In this document: one piece after another, positions 31,112-39,808 of the stretch
Layout: the number at the start of each line of letters is the position of its first letter
How positions within the stretch are numbered: the stretch's first letter is position 1
Source of the DNA: Rhizobiales bacterium dw_265
GTDB taxonomy: Bacteria > Pseudomonadota > Alphaproteobacteria > Micropepsales > Micropepsaceae
Length of the DNA: 64,000 nt
Direction: 5' to 3'
NCBI GenBank assembly: GCA_018449595.1
Contig: JAAVUU010000001.1
Coordinates: 124,001 to 188,000, forward strand
Made by a program: the position numbers and the translations under genes
The notes under the pieces: model-generated
Told to the model about the DNA's origin: nothing
Database searches by the model: none
What the model saw: the letters and a program-made list of their open reading frames with translations, nothing else

Positions 31112-32554
31112 ATGTCCGCCCCCTTCAAGCCCGACCAGGAGCTTTTCTTCACCCGCACCGGCATGGATCGGGGCCGGGTGCAGCAGACCGTGGACCAGGC
31201 GCTGAAGGGTTCGGACGACGGAGAACTGTACCTGGAGTACAGCCAGTCCGAATCATTCGCCTATGACGACGGCCGGCTGAAGGCCGCCACCTTCGACACC
31301 ACCCAGGGCTTCGGCCTGCGCGCCGTGGCCGGGGAAGCCACCGGCTATGCCCATGCCAGCGAAATCTCCGAAGACGCCATCGCCCGCGCCGCCGGGACCG
31401 TGCGCGCCGTCTCCCGCGGCTATTCCGGGGTCGCGGCCGCCGGCCCGGCGCGGACCAACATCAAGCTCTATACCGACATCGACCCGCTGGAGACGGCGGG
31501 CTTCGAGAAGAAGGTCAAGCTGCTGGAAGAAATGAACGCCTATGCCCGCGACAAGGACAGCCGGGTGCGCCAGGTCTCGGCCAGCCTGTCCGGCGAGTGG
31601 CAGCGCATCGAGATCATCCGCGCCGGGGGCGAACATTATTCCGATATCCGCCCCCTGGTCCGGCTGAATGTCTCGGTGGTGGTGGAGGACAATGGCCGCC
31701 AGGAATCCGGCAGCTTCGGCGGCGGCGGCCGCCAGGGCTATGAGACCTATCTCGACCCCGCCTATTGGCAGGGCGCGATTGACGAGGCGCTGCGCCAGGC
31801 CCTGGTCAACCTGACCTCGATCCCGGCCCCCGCCGGTGAGATGACCGTGGTGCTGGGCCCGGGCTGGCCGGGCATCCTGCTGCACGAAGCCATCGGCCAC
31901 GGGCTGGAAGGCGATTTCAACCGCAAGGGCACCTCCGCCTTTGCCGGCCTCTTGGGCAGCCGCGTCGCGGCGCCGGGCGTGACGGTGGTGGATGACGGCA
32001 CCCTGGACGGGCGGCGCGGCTCTCTTTCGATTGACGATGAGGGCACGCCGACCCATCGCACCGTGCTGATCGAGGACGGCATCCTCAAAGGCTATATGCA
32101 GGACCGCCAGAATGCCCGGCTGATGGGCGTGGCCCCGACCGGCAATGGCCGCCGCCAGTCCTATGCCTCGCCGGTGATGCCGCGCATGACCAACACCTAC
32201 ATGCTGGGCGGCGACAAGGACCCGCGCGAGATCCTGGCCAGCGTCAAGAAGGGCATCTATGCCAGCAACTTCGGCGGCGGCCAGGTGGACATCACCAACG
32301 GCAAGTTCGTCTTTTCCTGCACCGAGGCCTATCTGGTCGAGGACGGCAAGCTGGGCCCCGCCATCAAGGGCGCGACCCTGATCGGCAGCGGCCCGGAGTC
32401 GCTGACCCGCGTCAGCATGATCGGCAACGACATGAAACTGGACACCGGCGTCGGCACCTGCGGCAAGAACGGCCAGAGCGTGCCGGTGGGCGTCGGCCAG
32501 CCGACCTTGCGGCTGGACGGTCTGACGGTCGGCGGCACGGCGCAGGCGGCGTGA
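31112..32554 (+). CDS. tldD: Metalloprotease TldD
   Basis: TldD works with TldE/PmbA as a heterodimeric zinc protease that degrades unfolded peptides and matures some RiPPs; the partner gene pmbA is at 46028-47377. The 480-aa protein has the family zinc site HEAIGH (258-263) followed by GLEGDF with Glu266. GGAG (31101-31104) precedes the ATG at 31112; the longer frame from 31067 adds 15 unconserved residues. The 244-base gap to ctaC should hold promoters for both, but none was clear. Confidence 0.96.
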   Translation: MSAPFKPDQELFFTRTGMDRGRVQQTVDQALKGSDDGELYLEYSQSESFAYDDGRLKAATFDTTQGFGLRAVAGEATGYAHASEISEDAIARAAGTVRAVSRGYSGVAAAGPARTNIKLYTDIDPLETAGFEKKVKLLEEMNAYARDKDSRVRQVSASLSGEWQRIEIIRAGGEHYSDIRPLVRLNVSVVVEDNGRQESGSFGGGGRQGYETYLDPAYWQGAIDEALRQALVNLTSIPAPAGEMTVVLGPGWPGILLHEAIGHGLEGDFNRKGTSAFAGLLGSRVAAPGVTVVDDGTLDGRRGSLSIDDEGTPTHRTVLIEDGILKGYMQDRQNARLMGVAPTGNGRRQSYASPVMPRMTNTYMLGGDKDPREILASVKKGIYASNFGGGQVDITNGKFVFSCTEAYLVEDGKLGPAIKGATLIGSGPESLTRVSMIGNDMKLDTGVGTCGKNGQSVPVGVGQPTLRLDGLTVGGTAQAA

Positions 32555-32808
32555 TGTCGAAATACTGGTTCCGGCAGAAGCGCTTCGGCTACGGCGCCAC
32601 GCCCGCGACCTGGCAGGGCTGGGCGCTGACCGTTGCCGGGGTGGTGCTGGTGTTCGGCATCGTCACCTTCGGCCCCGCCATCCGCGACAACGGCCTGCGG
32701 GCGCTGTGGATCACCCTGGGCCTGGCGGTGGTGATCGTGCCTTTCTGCGTCATCGCCCATGCCAAGACCGAGGGCGGCTGGCGCTGGCGGCTCGGAAACG
32801 ATGACTGA
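32554..32808 (+). CDS. Hypothetical 84-aa membrane protein
   Basis: The ATG at 32554 overlaps the tldD stop (TGATG). The product has a basic N-terminus (MSKYWFRQKRFGYGATPATW), two transmembrane helices (about 24-42 and 50-67) and a charged tail. The N-terminal YWFRQKRFGYGATP pattern is seen in short conserved alphaproteobacterial membrane proteins, but no function is known. It overlaps the DUF952 gene by eight bases, so tldD, this gene and DUF952 are probably one operon. Confidence 0.75.
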   Translation: MSKYWFRQKRFGYGATPATWQGWALTVAGVVLVFGIVTFGPAIRDNGLRALWITLGLAVVIVPFCVIAHAKTEGGWRWRLGNDD

Positions 32809-33142
32809 CCTGATCTTCAAGATCGTGCCCCGCGCCGAATGGATGGCGTCCAGCGGCGACTATGACGGCTCGGCCCATGACAGGGCCGACGGCTTCCTGC
32901 ATTTCTCCACCGCATCGCAGTTGCCGGAAACGCTGCGGCTCTATTATGCGGGCCAGAGCGATCTGATGCTGGTGGCGGTGGATGCCGCAGCCTGCGGCGC
33001 GGCGCTGAAGTGGGAACATTCCGCCTCGCGCGGCGAGGATTTCCCCCATCTCTATGCGCCGCTGTCCTGCGATGCCATGAAATGGGCGCGGCCTCTCGCG
33101 CAGGACGCGGACGGGAACTTCGTGCTGCCGGGGCTTCCCTAA
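32801..33142 (+). CDS. DUF952 domain-containing protein
   Basis: A 113-aa cytoplasmic protein with the DUF952 pattern: an N-terminal LIFKIVPRAEW, DRADGFLHFSTASQLPETLRLYYAG and HLYAPLSCDAMKWARPL. The family resembles glutathione S-transferase-like or PARP-like folds in some annotations, but its role is unproven. The ATG at 32801 lies eight bases before the stop of the upstream membrane gene. Its stop codon sits at the edge of a large palindromic element. Confidence 0.85.
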   Translation: MTDLIFKIVPRAEWMASSGDYDGSAHDRADGFLHFSTASQLPETLRLYYAGQSDLMLVAVDAAACGAALKWEHSASRGEDFPHLYAPLSCDAMKWARPLAQDADGNFVLPGLP

Positions 33143-33287
33143 CTGTCATCCCCGGCGAGCCTCACATGCAACGCATGTGAGGTGAGGGAAGGGGACCCAG
33201 GCTGTCGAAACCTATCTTGTGTTGAAAGCCTGGGTCCCCTTCCCTCGCGCCGCATCTGCGATGCGTCGCTCGCCGGGGATGACAGTT
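33141..33287. repeat. 147-bp cruciform-like palindromic element
   Basis: The gap between DUF952 and the convergent MBL-fold gene is filled by nested inverted repeats. Outer arms: AACTGTCATCCCCGGCGAGC (33141-33160) and its exact complement at 33268-33287. Inner arms: GAGGGAAGGGGACCCAGGCT (33184-33203) and its exact complement at 33227-33246. Between outer and inner arms lie two side hairpins: CTCACATGC/GCATGTGAG (33161-33181) and CGCATC/GATGCG (about 33250-33265). The arrangement would fold as a cross with two side arms. Likely a non-autonomous dispersed repeat; it may also end both flanking transcripts. Confidence 0.9.
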
Positions 33288-33290
33288 GGG

Positions 33291-34430
33291 CTATTTCGCT
33301 TCGTAGGTCTTGTTATACCCGGTGCGCTCGTTGATCACGGTGATCTTGCCGTCCTTCTCGATGCGCAGGCGCAGGTTGTAGGCCTTGTCCTTCGCGGGAT
33401 CGGTGCTGATGTTGGCGATCATCTGCGGATCGACATTCGCCTGCGGGTTGGCGGTGGAGGCATGCAGCTGCCACACGCCCTGAATGCGCGGCGAGTTCTG
33501 AATCGTCTTCATCCGCTCCGGATCGGCGCCCTTGCGCGCGCCATTGCCGGCGATGGCGACGATGGGCGCCAGCGCATTCACCGCCGCCGGGCTGCCCGAC
33601 AGGCCGGTCGAGTGATGCGTGGCGATGTACACGTCCACCTTGCCGACCTTGTCGGTGGGGCAGAACAGGTCTTTCTCGCGGTCCCAGGTCAGGTCGCCGA
33701 AGGCGGCGATCCGCACCTTGCCATAGGAGATGACCGAGGCGGTGGAACGCGCATTCTCCTCGCCGCCATTGTTGGCCATGCCTTCCATGCCGACGCAGGC
33801 GGGATTGTCCTCTCCTGCCCCCGGCAAGGGCCTGGCCAGCGGCTTGGCGTCGGCCATCACGACGGTGACGGTCAGGCCGCCGACATGGAACACGTCACCC
33901 GCCTTGGCGACGATGTGTTTGTGACCGGCGATCAGCTGCATGTATTTGTTGTAACCGGCGGCGGTGGAACCCGGCGGCGGATTCTTGAGGTCGATCTGCG
34001 GCGCGCCGGGATTGGTCGAGGCCGTGGTCTCGCGATTGGGGCCATGGTCGATGAAGGTGCCGATCGGCATGCGCGCCAGCAGCCCTTCCAGGCCGCCGAT
34101 ATGGTCGCTGTGGTAATGGGTGATGATCAGATAGTCGATCTTCTTGACGCCCAAGGCGCTGGCCGCGGCCTGGATGCGTGCCGAACTGGGATTGTCGCCG
34201 GTGACCCTGCTGACTTCCGGGTTGCCGGTGTCAATCAGCAGCGACTTGCCGTCGGGCGTCACGAACAGCGTGCCGCCGCCGCCTTCCACGTCAACGGCCA
34301 CCATCTGCAAGGCGTCGTCTTTCGCGCCCGCGGGCGCGGCCAGCAGCAGCGCGGCGAAAGGAATGGATTTGACGGCTTTGCGAAACAAGCCAATTTTGCG
34401 AAACAAAAATGCCTCCCGATTTGTTTTCAT
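33291..34430 (-). CDS. Secreted MBL-fold metallo-hydrolase (ComEC C-terminal-like)
   Basis: A 379-aa metallo-beta-lactamase-fold protein with an N-terminal signal peptide (about 20-37, ending APAGA). The metal motif is THYHSDHIGG with His105, His107, Asp109 and His110; later conserved pieces are VISYGKVRIAAFGDLTW and ATHHSTGLSGSP. The layout resembles the hydrolase domain of ComEC and related secreted nucleases or phosphodiesterases, but the substrate is unknown. The start codon is ATG 34430, with an in-frame GTG directly before it. Confidence 0.85.
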   Translation of the reverse strand: MKTNREAFLFRKIGLFRKAVKSIPFAALLLAAPAGAKDDALQMVAVDVEGGGGTLFVTPDGKSLLIDTGNPEVSRVTGDNPSSARIQAAASALGVKKIDYLIITHYHSDHIGGLEGLLARMPIGTFIDHGPNRETTASTNPGAPQIDLKNPPPGSTAAGYNKYMQLIAGHKHIVAKAGDVFHVGGLTVTVVMADAKPLARPLPGAGEDNPACVGMEGMANNGGEENARSTASVISYGKVRIAAFGDLTWDREKDLFCPTDKVGKVDVYIATHHSTGLSGSPAAVNALAPIVAIAGNGARKGADPERMKTIQNSPRIQGVWQLHASTANPQANVDPQMIANISTDPAKDKAYNLRLRIEKDGKITVINERTGYNKTYEAK

Positions 34431-34470
34431 CACACTAGAGCTTTTGGCGCCATGCCGCTAGGCTGCGGCC

Positions 34471-35343
34471 ATGATCCCGATCACCGGAAAAGCACACGAC
34501 CTGGGCGACGGGTTTTTCGTCACCCGCCTGTTGCCGCAGATTGCGCGTCGCAGCATCGGGCCCTTCGTCTTCTTCGATTATTTCGGGCCGGTGGAGTTCG
34601 CGCCCGGCAAGGGCATCGATGTGCGCCCGCATCCCCATATCGGGCTGGCGACCGTCACCTATCTGTTCGACGGCTCGCAGATGCACCGCGACACTTTGGG
34701 ATCGGTGCAGGAGATCAAGCCGGGTGACGTCAACTGGATGACCGCGGGGCGCGGCATCGCCCATAGCGAACGCACCGGCGATGCCGTGCGCGCGAGCGGC
34801 CACCGCCTGCACGGCATCCAGACCTGGGTGGGCCTGCCGCAGGCCGATGAGGACGCGCCGCCCGCCTTCCAGCATTTCGGCGTCGCCGACCTGCCGGAGC
34901 AGGAAGACAAGGGCGTGACCCTGCGCCTTATCGCGGGCGCGGCGTTCGGGCTGACATCGCCGGTGCAGGTGTTCTCGCCCATCTTCTATGCCGATGCGCG
35001 GTTCGCGCCCGGCGGCGCGCTGCATTACGGCGCCGAACATGAGGAGCGCGCTTTCTTCGTCGTCGAGGGCGAAGTCCAGACCGGCGAGAACGTGGTGCAC
35101 GGTCCCGGCGCCATGCTGGCGCTGGAACCGGGCGAAGAGGTCACGCTGTATGCCGACGCTCCGGCGCGGGTGATGCTGCTGGGCGGCGCCAAACTGGATG
35201 GCGCGCGCCATATCTGGTGGAATTTCGTCTCGTCCTCGAAAGACCGTATCGAGCGCGCCAAGCAGGAATGGCGCGACATGGCTTTCGGCACCATTCCCGG
35301 CGATGATAAGGAGTTCATCCCCCTGCCGGAAGATCGCAAATGA
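34471..35343 (+). CDS. Pirin family protein
   Basis: A 290-aa bicupin. The N-terminal cupin shows IGPFVFFDYFGPVEF, DVRPHPHIGLATVTYLFDG (metal-binding His pair) and GDVNWMTAGRGIAHSER; the C-terminal cupin region is more diverged. Bacterial pirins include quercetin dioxygenases and regulators of central metabolism; the specific role is not evident. The ATGA overlap with the next small membrane gene suggests an operon with the aldo/keto reductase downstream. Confidence 0.92.
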   Translation: MIPITGKAHDLGDGFFVTRLLPQIARRSIGPFVFFDYFGPVEFAPGKGIDVRPHPHIGLATVTYLFDGSQMHRDTLGSVQEIKPGDVNWMTAGRGIAHSERTGDAVRASGHRLHGIQTWVGLPQADEDAPPAFQHFGVADLPEQEDKGVTLRLIAGAAFGLTSPVQVFSPIFYADARFAPGGALHYGAEHEERAFFVVEGEVQTGENVVHGPGAMLALEPGEEVTLYADAPARVMLLGGAKLDGARHIWWNFVSSSKDRIERAKQEWRDMAFGTIPGDDKEFIPLPEDRK

Positions 35344-35540
35344 AATCCCTGATCGTGTTAATCCTCGGCATCATCGTGCTGGCCGCCGGCCTGCTGTTCA
35401 CCCTGCAGGGCGCGGGCGTGGTGCATTGGCCCGCCGACAGCTTCATGCTGGGCAAGCCCGACTGGACCGAGCGCGGCATCTTCGTCGCCCTGATGGGCCT
35501 GGCGCTTGTCTTCACCGCCCGCCGCATTCGCAAACCGTAA
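35340..35540 (+). CDS. Hypothetical 66-aa membrane protein
   Basis: A short protein with two transmembrane helices: MKSLIVLILGIIVLAAGLLF and GIFVALMGLALVFTARRIRK, joined by a loop VHWPADSFMLGKPDWTERG. The loop motif with MxGxPxWxxxG recurs in short uncharacterised bacterial membrane proteins. The start overlaps the pirin stop (ATGA); the aldo/keto reductase follows after 12 bases. No function is known. Confidence 0.75.
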   Translation: MKSLIVLILGIIVLAAGLLFTLQGAGVVHWPADSFMLGKPDWTERGIFVALMGLALVFTARRIRKP

Positions 35541-35552
35541 CCGGAGCCTGCC

Positions 35553-36593
35553 ATGAAATATAACCGCCTGGGCCACACCGGCCTGTATGTGTCCGAAATC
35601 TGCCTGGGCACCATGACCTTTGCCGGCACCAGCAACAGCGGCATCTGGGCCGCGATCGGCAATCTCGACCAGAAAGCGGCGAGCGAAATCGTCGGCCGCG
35701 CCGTCGCGGCGGGCGTGAACTTCATCGATACCGCCGATGTCTATTCCGCCGGCCAGTCGGAGACATTGACCGGCCAGGCGATCAAGGAACTGGGCATCGT
35801 CCGCTCCGATATCGTGCTGGCGACCAAATGCTACAGCCGCATGGGCGCCGGCCCCAACGACATGGGCGCGTCGCGCGGCCATATCATGGATGCGGTGGCC
35901 AAGAGCCTGGAACGGCTGCAGACCGACCATATCGACTTGTACCAGATTCACGCCACCGACCTGGTGACGCCGGTGGAGGAAACCATGCGGGCGCTGGAAG
36001 ACCTCACGCGGCAAGGCATGGTGCGCTATTTCGGCTGCTCCAACTGGCCGGCCTGGCGGGTCATGAAGGCGCAAGGCATCGCCGGCAAGCATGGCTGGAA
36101 CCGGATGGAAACCCTGCAGGCCTATTACTCCATCGCCGGACGCGACCTGGAACGCGAACTGGTGCCGATGCTGGAAGACCAGACCATGGGACTGATGGTG
36201 TGGAGCCCGCTGGCGGGCGGCTTCCTGTCGGGCAAGTACAGCAAGGACGGCGGCGGCCCCAACGATGCGCGCCGCGTGACGTTCGATTTCCCGCCGGTGG
36301 ACAAGGAGAAGAGCTGGCCGATCATCGACGCCATGCGCGACATAGCCAAGGCGCATGGCGTGTCGGTGGCGCGGGTGGCGCTGGCCTGGCTACTGGCCAA
36401 GCCCTTTGTCACCACCGTGATCATCGGCGCCAGGACGGTCGCGCAGCTTGACGACAATCTGGAGGCGCCCGGCCTGACGCTGACGGCGGACGACCTGGCC
36501 AGGCTGGATGCGGTCAGCGCGCTGGCGGCGGAATATCCCGGCTGGATGGTGGCGCGGCAAAATACCGGCCGCGTGCCGGCGCCAAAGGCCTAG
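35553..36593 (+). CDS. Aldo/keto reductase
   Basis: A 346-aa NADPH-dependent oxidoreductase of the AKR superfamily, TIM-barrel fold. Active-site residues occur in order: Asp and Tyr in NFIDTADVYSAGQSE, Lys in LATKCYSRMG, and His in IDLYQIHATD. The substrate is unknown; sequence type is that of the Tas/YajO or AKR11-14 groups. GGAG (about 35542) precedes the ATG. The gene ends 30 bases from the convergent gshA stop. Confidence 0.93.
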   Translation: MKYNRLGHTGLYVSEICLGTMTFAGTSNSGIWAAIGNLDQKAASEIVGRAVAAGVNFIDTADVYSAGQSETLTGQAIKELGIVRSDIVLATKCYSRMGAGPNDMGASRGHIMDAVAKSLERLQTDHIDLYQIHATDLVTPVEETMRALEDLTRQGMVRYFGCSNWPAWRVMKAQGIAGKHGWNRMETLQAYYSIAGRDLERELVPMLEDQTMGLMVWSPLAGGFLSGKYSKDGGGPNDARRVTFDFPPVDKEKSWPIIDAMRDIAKAHGVSVARVALAWLLAKPFVTTVIIGARTVAQLDDNLEAPGLTLTADDLARLDAVSALAAEYPGWMVARQNTGRVPAPKA

Positions 36594-36623
36594 GAGCGTC
36601 GGCGCAAGCCGGCGCGACCAAAA

Positions 36624-38000
36624 TCAAAGGAAATTATACTCGGTGAACAGCGGGGCGAGGTCGCGGCCCCACGCCCCGTAATAGTTCTTCAGCATTTCCT
36701 CGGCGCGGGTATAGCCGCGATTGACCAGTTCGCGCAGCGGATTGAGAAAGCCGTCCTCGCTCATGCCCGCGCCGTCCAGGGCGGCGCGGCGCTTGAGCCC
36801 GGCGGCGGAGATTTCCAGCATGCGATGCGCCAGTTCATGCACCGTGGCCTTGCGGAACGGCGTCTTGAAGCCCTGCTTGCCGACGCCATCGCGCATCGCC
36901 TGGCGCTCTTCCGCCGTCCAGTCCTTGACCAGGTCCCAGGCGGCGTCCAGCGCCACGCTGTCATAGAGGATGCCGACCCACAACGCCGGCATGCCGCAGA
37001 TGCGCCGCCACAGCCCGCCGTCGGTGCCGCGCATTTCCAGGAACGATTTCAGACGCACTTCGGGGAAGATGGTGGTGAGATGGTCCGCCCAATCGCTCAA
37101 CATGGGTTCAATGTGCGCGACCTCGGGAATTTCGCGCGCCAGGAATTTGCGGAAGCTCTTGCCCGTCATGTCGATATACTTGCCGTCGCGATACAGGAAG
37201 TACATCGGCACATCCAGCGCATAGTCCACATACCGCTCGAACGACATGCCGTCCTCGAACACCCAGGGCAGCATGCCGGCGCGGGCATTGTCCACATCGG
37301 TCCACACCTGGGCGCGATACGACAGAAAGCCCGACGGCCTGCCCTCGCGGAACGGCGAGTTGGCGAACAGCGCGGTGGTGACGGGCTGCAGCGCCAGGCC
37401 GACGCGGAATTTCTTCACCATGTCGGCTTCGGATTCGAAATCCAGGTTTACCTGCACGGTGCAGGTGCGCAGCATCATGTCCAGGCCGTAACCGCCGACC
37501 TTGGGCATGTAGCGGCGCATGATGTCGTAGCGGCCCTTGGGCATGACCGGGGTCTCGGCCAGGGTCCAGCTTGGCGCGAAGCCGAAGCCCAGCACGCCGG
37601 CGCCGATCTCGCTGGCGACTTCGCGGCACTGATCGAGATGGATGTTGGTTTCGGCGCAGGTGTCGTGGATGGTTTTGACCGGCGCGCCCGACAGTTCGAA
37701 CTGCCCGCCCGGCTCCAGCGACAGCGAGGCGCCGTCCTGGGCCCCCGTTCCCTTCAGGCCGATGATGTTGCCGCCTTCCAGCACCGGCTGCCAGCCGAAC
37801 CGCTGCATGCCTTCCAGCAGCTGGCGGATGCCGGGCCTGCCGTCATAGGCCACCGGCTTGTGGGTCTTGAGGTCGTAGACGAACTTTTCATGTTCGGTGC
37901 CGATGGACCAGTCGGCCTTCGGGCGGCAGCCCTTCGACAGTTGGTGGACCAGATCGTCGCGGCTTTGAATAGGACCGCAGGCAGACTGTGGAATGGACAT
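36624..38000 (-). CDS. gshA: Glutamate--cysteine ligase, plant/proteobacterial type
   Basis: Makes gamma-glutamylcysteine, the first and committed step of glutathione synthesis, using ATP. The 458-aa protein matches the plant-like (type 3) family common in alphaproteobacteria: SIGTEHEKFVYD, LEGGNIIGLKGTGAQDGASLSLEPGGQFELSGAP, RTCTVQVNLDF and FLEMRGTDGG. The start at 38000 (MSIPQSACGPI) is three codons inside the longest frame. gshB is not in the window. Confidence 0.95.
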   Translation of the reverse strand: MSIPQSACGPIQSRDDLVHQLSKGCRPKADWSIGTEHEKFVYDLKTHKPVAYDGRPGIRQLLEGMQRFGWQPVLEGGNIIGLKGTGAQDGASLSLEPGGQFELSGAPVKTIHDTCAETNIHLDQCREVASEIGAGVLGFGFAPSWTLAETPVMPKGRYDIMRRYMPKVGGYGLDMMLRTCTVQVNLDFESEADMVKKFRVGLALQPVTTALFANSPFREGRPSGFLSYRAQVWTDVDNARAGMLPWVFEDGMSFERYVDYALDVPMYFLYRDGKYIDMTGKSFRKFLAREIPEVAHIEPMLSDWADHLTTIFPEVRLKSFLEMRGTDGGLWRRICGMPALWVGILYDSVALDAAWDLVKDWTAEERQAMRDGVGKQGFKTPFRKATVHELAHRMLEISAAGLKRRAALDGAGMSEDGFLNPLRELVNRGYTRAEEMLKNYYGAWGRDLAPLFTEYNFL

Positions 38001-38133
38001 GAAAATCACCTTTTGCCGGCTACTTAGGCACGGGGCGTGATACGCGCAAGGGGGAATGGCATGGCCGGCTCCGGGGCGTTACGAGCCGTCATGAAAAACT
38101 GCTACCCTATCCCGCGATTTTGGGGAGGCAGGG

Positions 38134-39051
38134 ATGGCGAAAATTCCGGTCGGTGCGGCCATCGTGCATGCATACCGCTTTGGCTTTGGACGCTTCGCGG
38201 CCATCCTGGGCGTGATGTGGGCGTCATGGCTTCTGATGATGCTGGCGGTCTTTCTGTCGCGCGGCAGCATGGCGACGCTGCAGCAGGCTGCGGCCACGCG
38301 GGACTTCAGCCTGATGCAGGGCCAGTGGGCGCCGCTGATCGTGTTCTTTGCGACGGCGGCGATCCTGATCCTGGTCCAGATGGCGGGCCTGACGCGGCTG
38401 GCGCTGGGCCTGCCGATGCCGTCGCGCTTTTTCTATTTTTCGCTGGGCAAGCCGGTATGGCGATTGCTGGGCGCCGCCCTGCTGGCGATCCTGGCCATGA
38501 TGGCGGTGGCGATCTGTTGCGCGCTGGTCTTTTTCGCCATCGGCTTTGCCGCGCGCACCGTCACGGCCGCCCATCCCTCGCCCATCGCCACCCTGGTAAC
38601 GGGCCTGCTGATTGTCCTGGCGCTGCTGGTTGTGTATGGCGGCTTCCTCTTCATGATGGTGCGGTTCCTGTTCCTGCTGGCGCCGGTGACGATCGCCGAG
38701 GAACGGATCAGCATCTTCCGCGGCTGGTCGCTGTCGCACCGCAATTTCTGGCGGATCGTCCTGGTCATGCTGGCGATCCTGCTGCCGATTGCCGCCGTGG
38801 AGATCGCCGGCATGCTGCTGCTGGCCGGCCCGATGCCGCTTTTCCCCCACGGCGCTTCGCCAGAGCAACTGGTGGCATTCCGCGCCGCCCGCGCCGCCTG
38901 GCAAGCCGCGATGACGGCACGCATGCAGAGCCTGTGGTATGTGCTTTATCCCGCGATGGGGCTGTTGTCGGCGCTGTTCTACGGCATGTCGTCGGCGGCA
39001 CAGGCCTTCGCCTATCGCGCCTTGACGTCAGAGCCAGTCGCCAGCGATTGA
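38134..39051 (+). CDS. Hypothetical multi-spanning membrane protein
   Basis: A 305-aa integral membrane protein with about six hydrophobic helices (near 22-42, 68-90, 108-140, 155-185, 205-228 and 270-290). The pattern AIVHAYRFGFGRF near the start and EERISIFRGWSLSHRNFWRI in the second half is seen in uncharacterised alphaproteobacterial membrane proteins distantly like glycerophosphodiester phosphodiesterase membrane domains. GGAGG (38124-38128) precedes the ATG. The last 24 bases overlap the 3' end of the convergent rsmE. Confidence 0.8.
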   Translation: MAKIPVGAAIVHAYRFGFGRFAAILGVMWASWLLMMLAVFLSRGSMATLQQAAATRDFSLMQGQWAPLIVFFATAAILILVQMAGLTRLALGLPMPSRFFYFSLGKPVWRLLGAALLAILAMMAVAICCALVFFAIGFAARTVTAAHPSPIATLVTGLLIVLALLVVYGGFLFMMVRFLFLLAPVTIAEERISIFRGWSLSHRNFWRIVLVMLAILLPIAAVEIAGMLLLAGPMPLFPHGASPEQLVAFRAARAAWQAAMTARMQSLWYVLYPAMGLLSALFYGMSSAAQAFAYRALTSEPVASD

Positions 39052-39792
39052 CTGCCACACCGCCAGCGCCGCCAGGGCCGCGGTATCGGCGCGCAGGATG
39101 CGCGGACCCAATGTCACCGGCACCACGAAGGGCAAGGCGCGCAATGCGGCGCGCTCACTGGGATCGAAGCCGCCTTCCGGCCCGGTGAGAATGGCGCAGG
39201 GACCGCCACGGCTTTCGCGCGCCGCCTGGGTCATGGCTTTGGCGTCACCGCCCTCGTCGCAAAACAAAAGCCGGCGCTCGGACGGCCACGCCGCCAGCAA
39301 TTTGTCGAACGCCGCGCCGCTGCGGATTTCCGGCACCGACAGCCGCCCCGACTGTTCCGCCGCCTCGATGGCGTTGGCGGCCATGCGCTCTTCATTGATG
39401 CGGCTGACGATGGTGCGGCGGGTGAAGACCGGCAACAGCACCGAGACTCCCAGTTCCACCGCCTTCTGCACCAGATAGTCCGATGGCGTCTTCTTCACGG
39501 GCGCGAAGGCCAGCCAGATGTCCGGTGCGCCATGCTGGAGTTCCGTCTGCCGCAGGCATGTGGCGGTGACGCCGCGCTTGCCGGCGGGCGATACCTGCGC
39601 CAGCCATTCGCCATCCCGGCCATTGAACAGCGACACAAGGTCCCCGGCTTTTGCCCGCAGGACGTGCAGAAGATAATGCGCCTGGCCCTCATCCAGGGTC
39701 ACCGCCATGCCTGCGCCCAGATCGCCGGTCACATAGAGCCGGGTCTTATTGTGAGGGTCTTGGCCACCCGCTTCTGTTAGTTCTTCGGTCAT
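39028..39792 (-). CDS. rsmE: 16S rRNA (uracil(1498)-N(3))-methyltransferase
   Basis: RsmE methylates U1498 of 16S rRNA with SAM. The 254-aa protein has the N-terminal PUA-like domain (RLYVTGDLGAGM, HYLLHVLRAKAGD) and the SPOUT knot with AILTGPEGGFDPSERAAL and LGPRILRADTAALAAL. The start at 39792 is followed by a 15-residue lead before the first conserved strand. It is divergent from ubiA with only 16 bases between start codons, and its 3' end overlaps the membrane protein gene by 24 bases. Confidence 0.95.
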   Translation of the reverse strand: MTEELTEAGGQDPHNKTRLYVTGDLGAGMAVTLDEGQAHYLLHVLRAKAGDLVSLFNGRDGEWLAQVSPAGKRGVTATCLRQTELQHGAPDIWLAFAPVKKTPSDYLVQKAVELGVSVLLPVFTRRTIVSRINEERMAANAIEAAEQSGRLSVPEIRSGAAFDKLLAAWPSERRLLFCDEGGDAKAMTQAARESRGGPCAILTGPEGGFDPSERAALRALPFVVPVTLGPRILRADTAALAALAVWQSIAGDWL

Positions 39793-39808
39793 GCCACAAT
39801 TGATCCAA

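Noticed and set aside
33141..33287. CRISPR array or tRNA at the structured repeat
   Set aside because: There are inverted, not direct, repeats, no spacers, and the fold lacks tRNA conserved bases such as GGTTCGAATCC in the right place.
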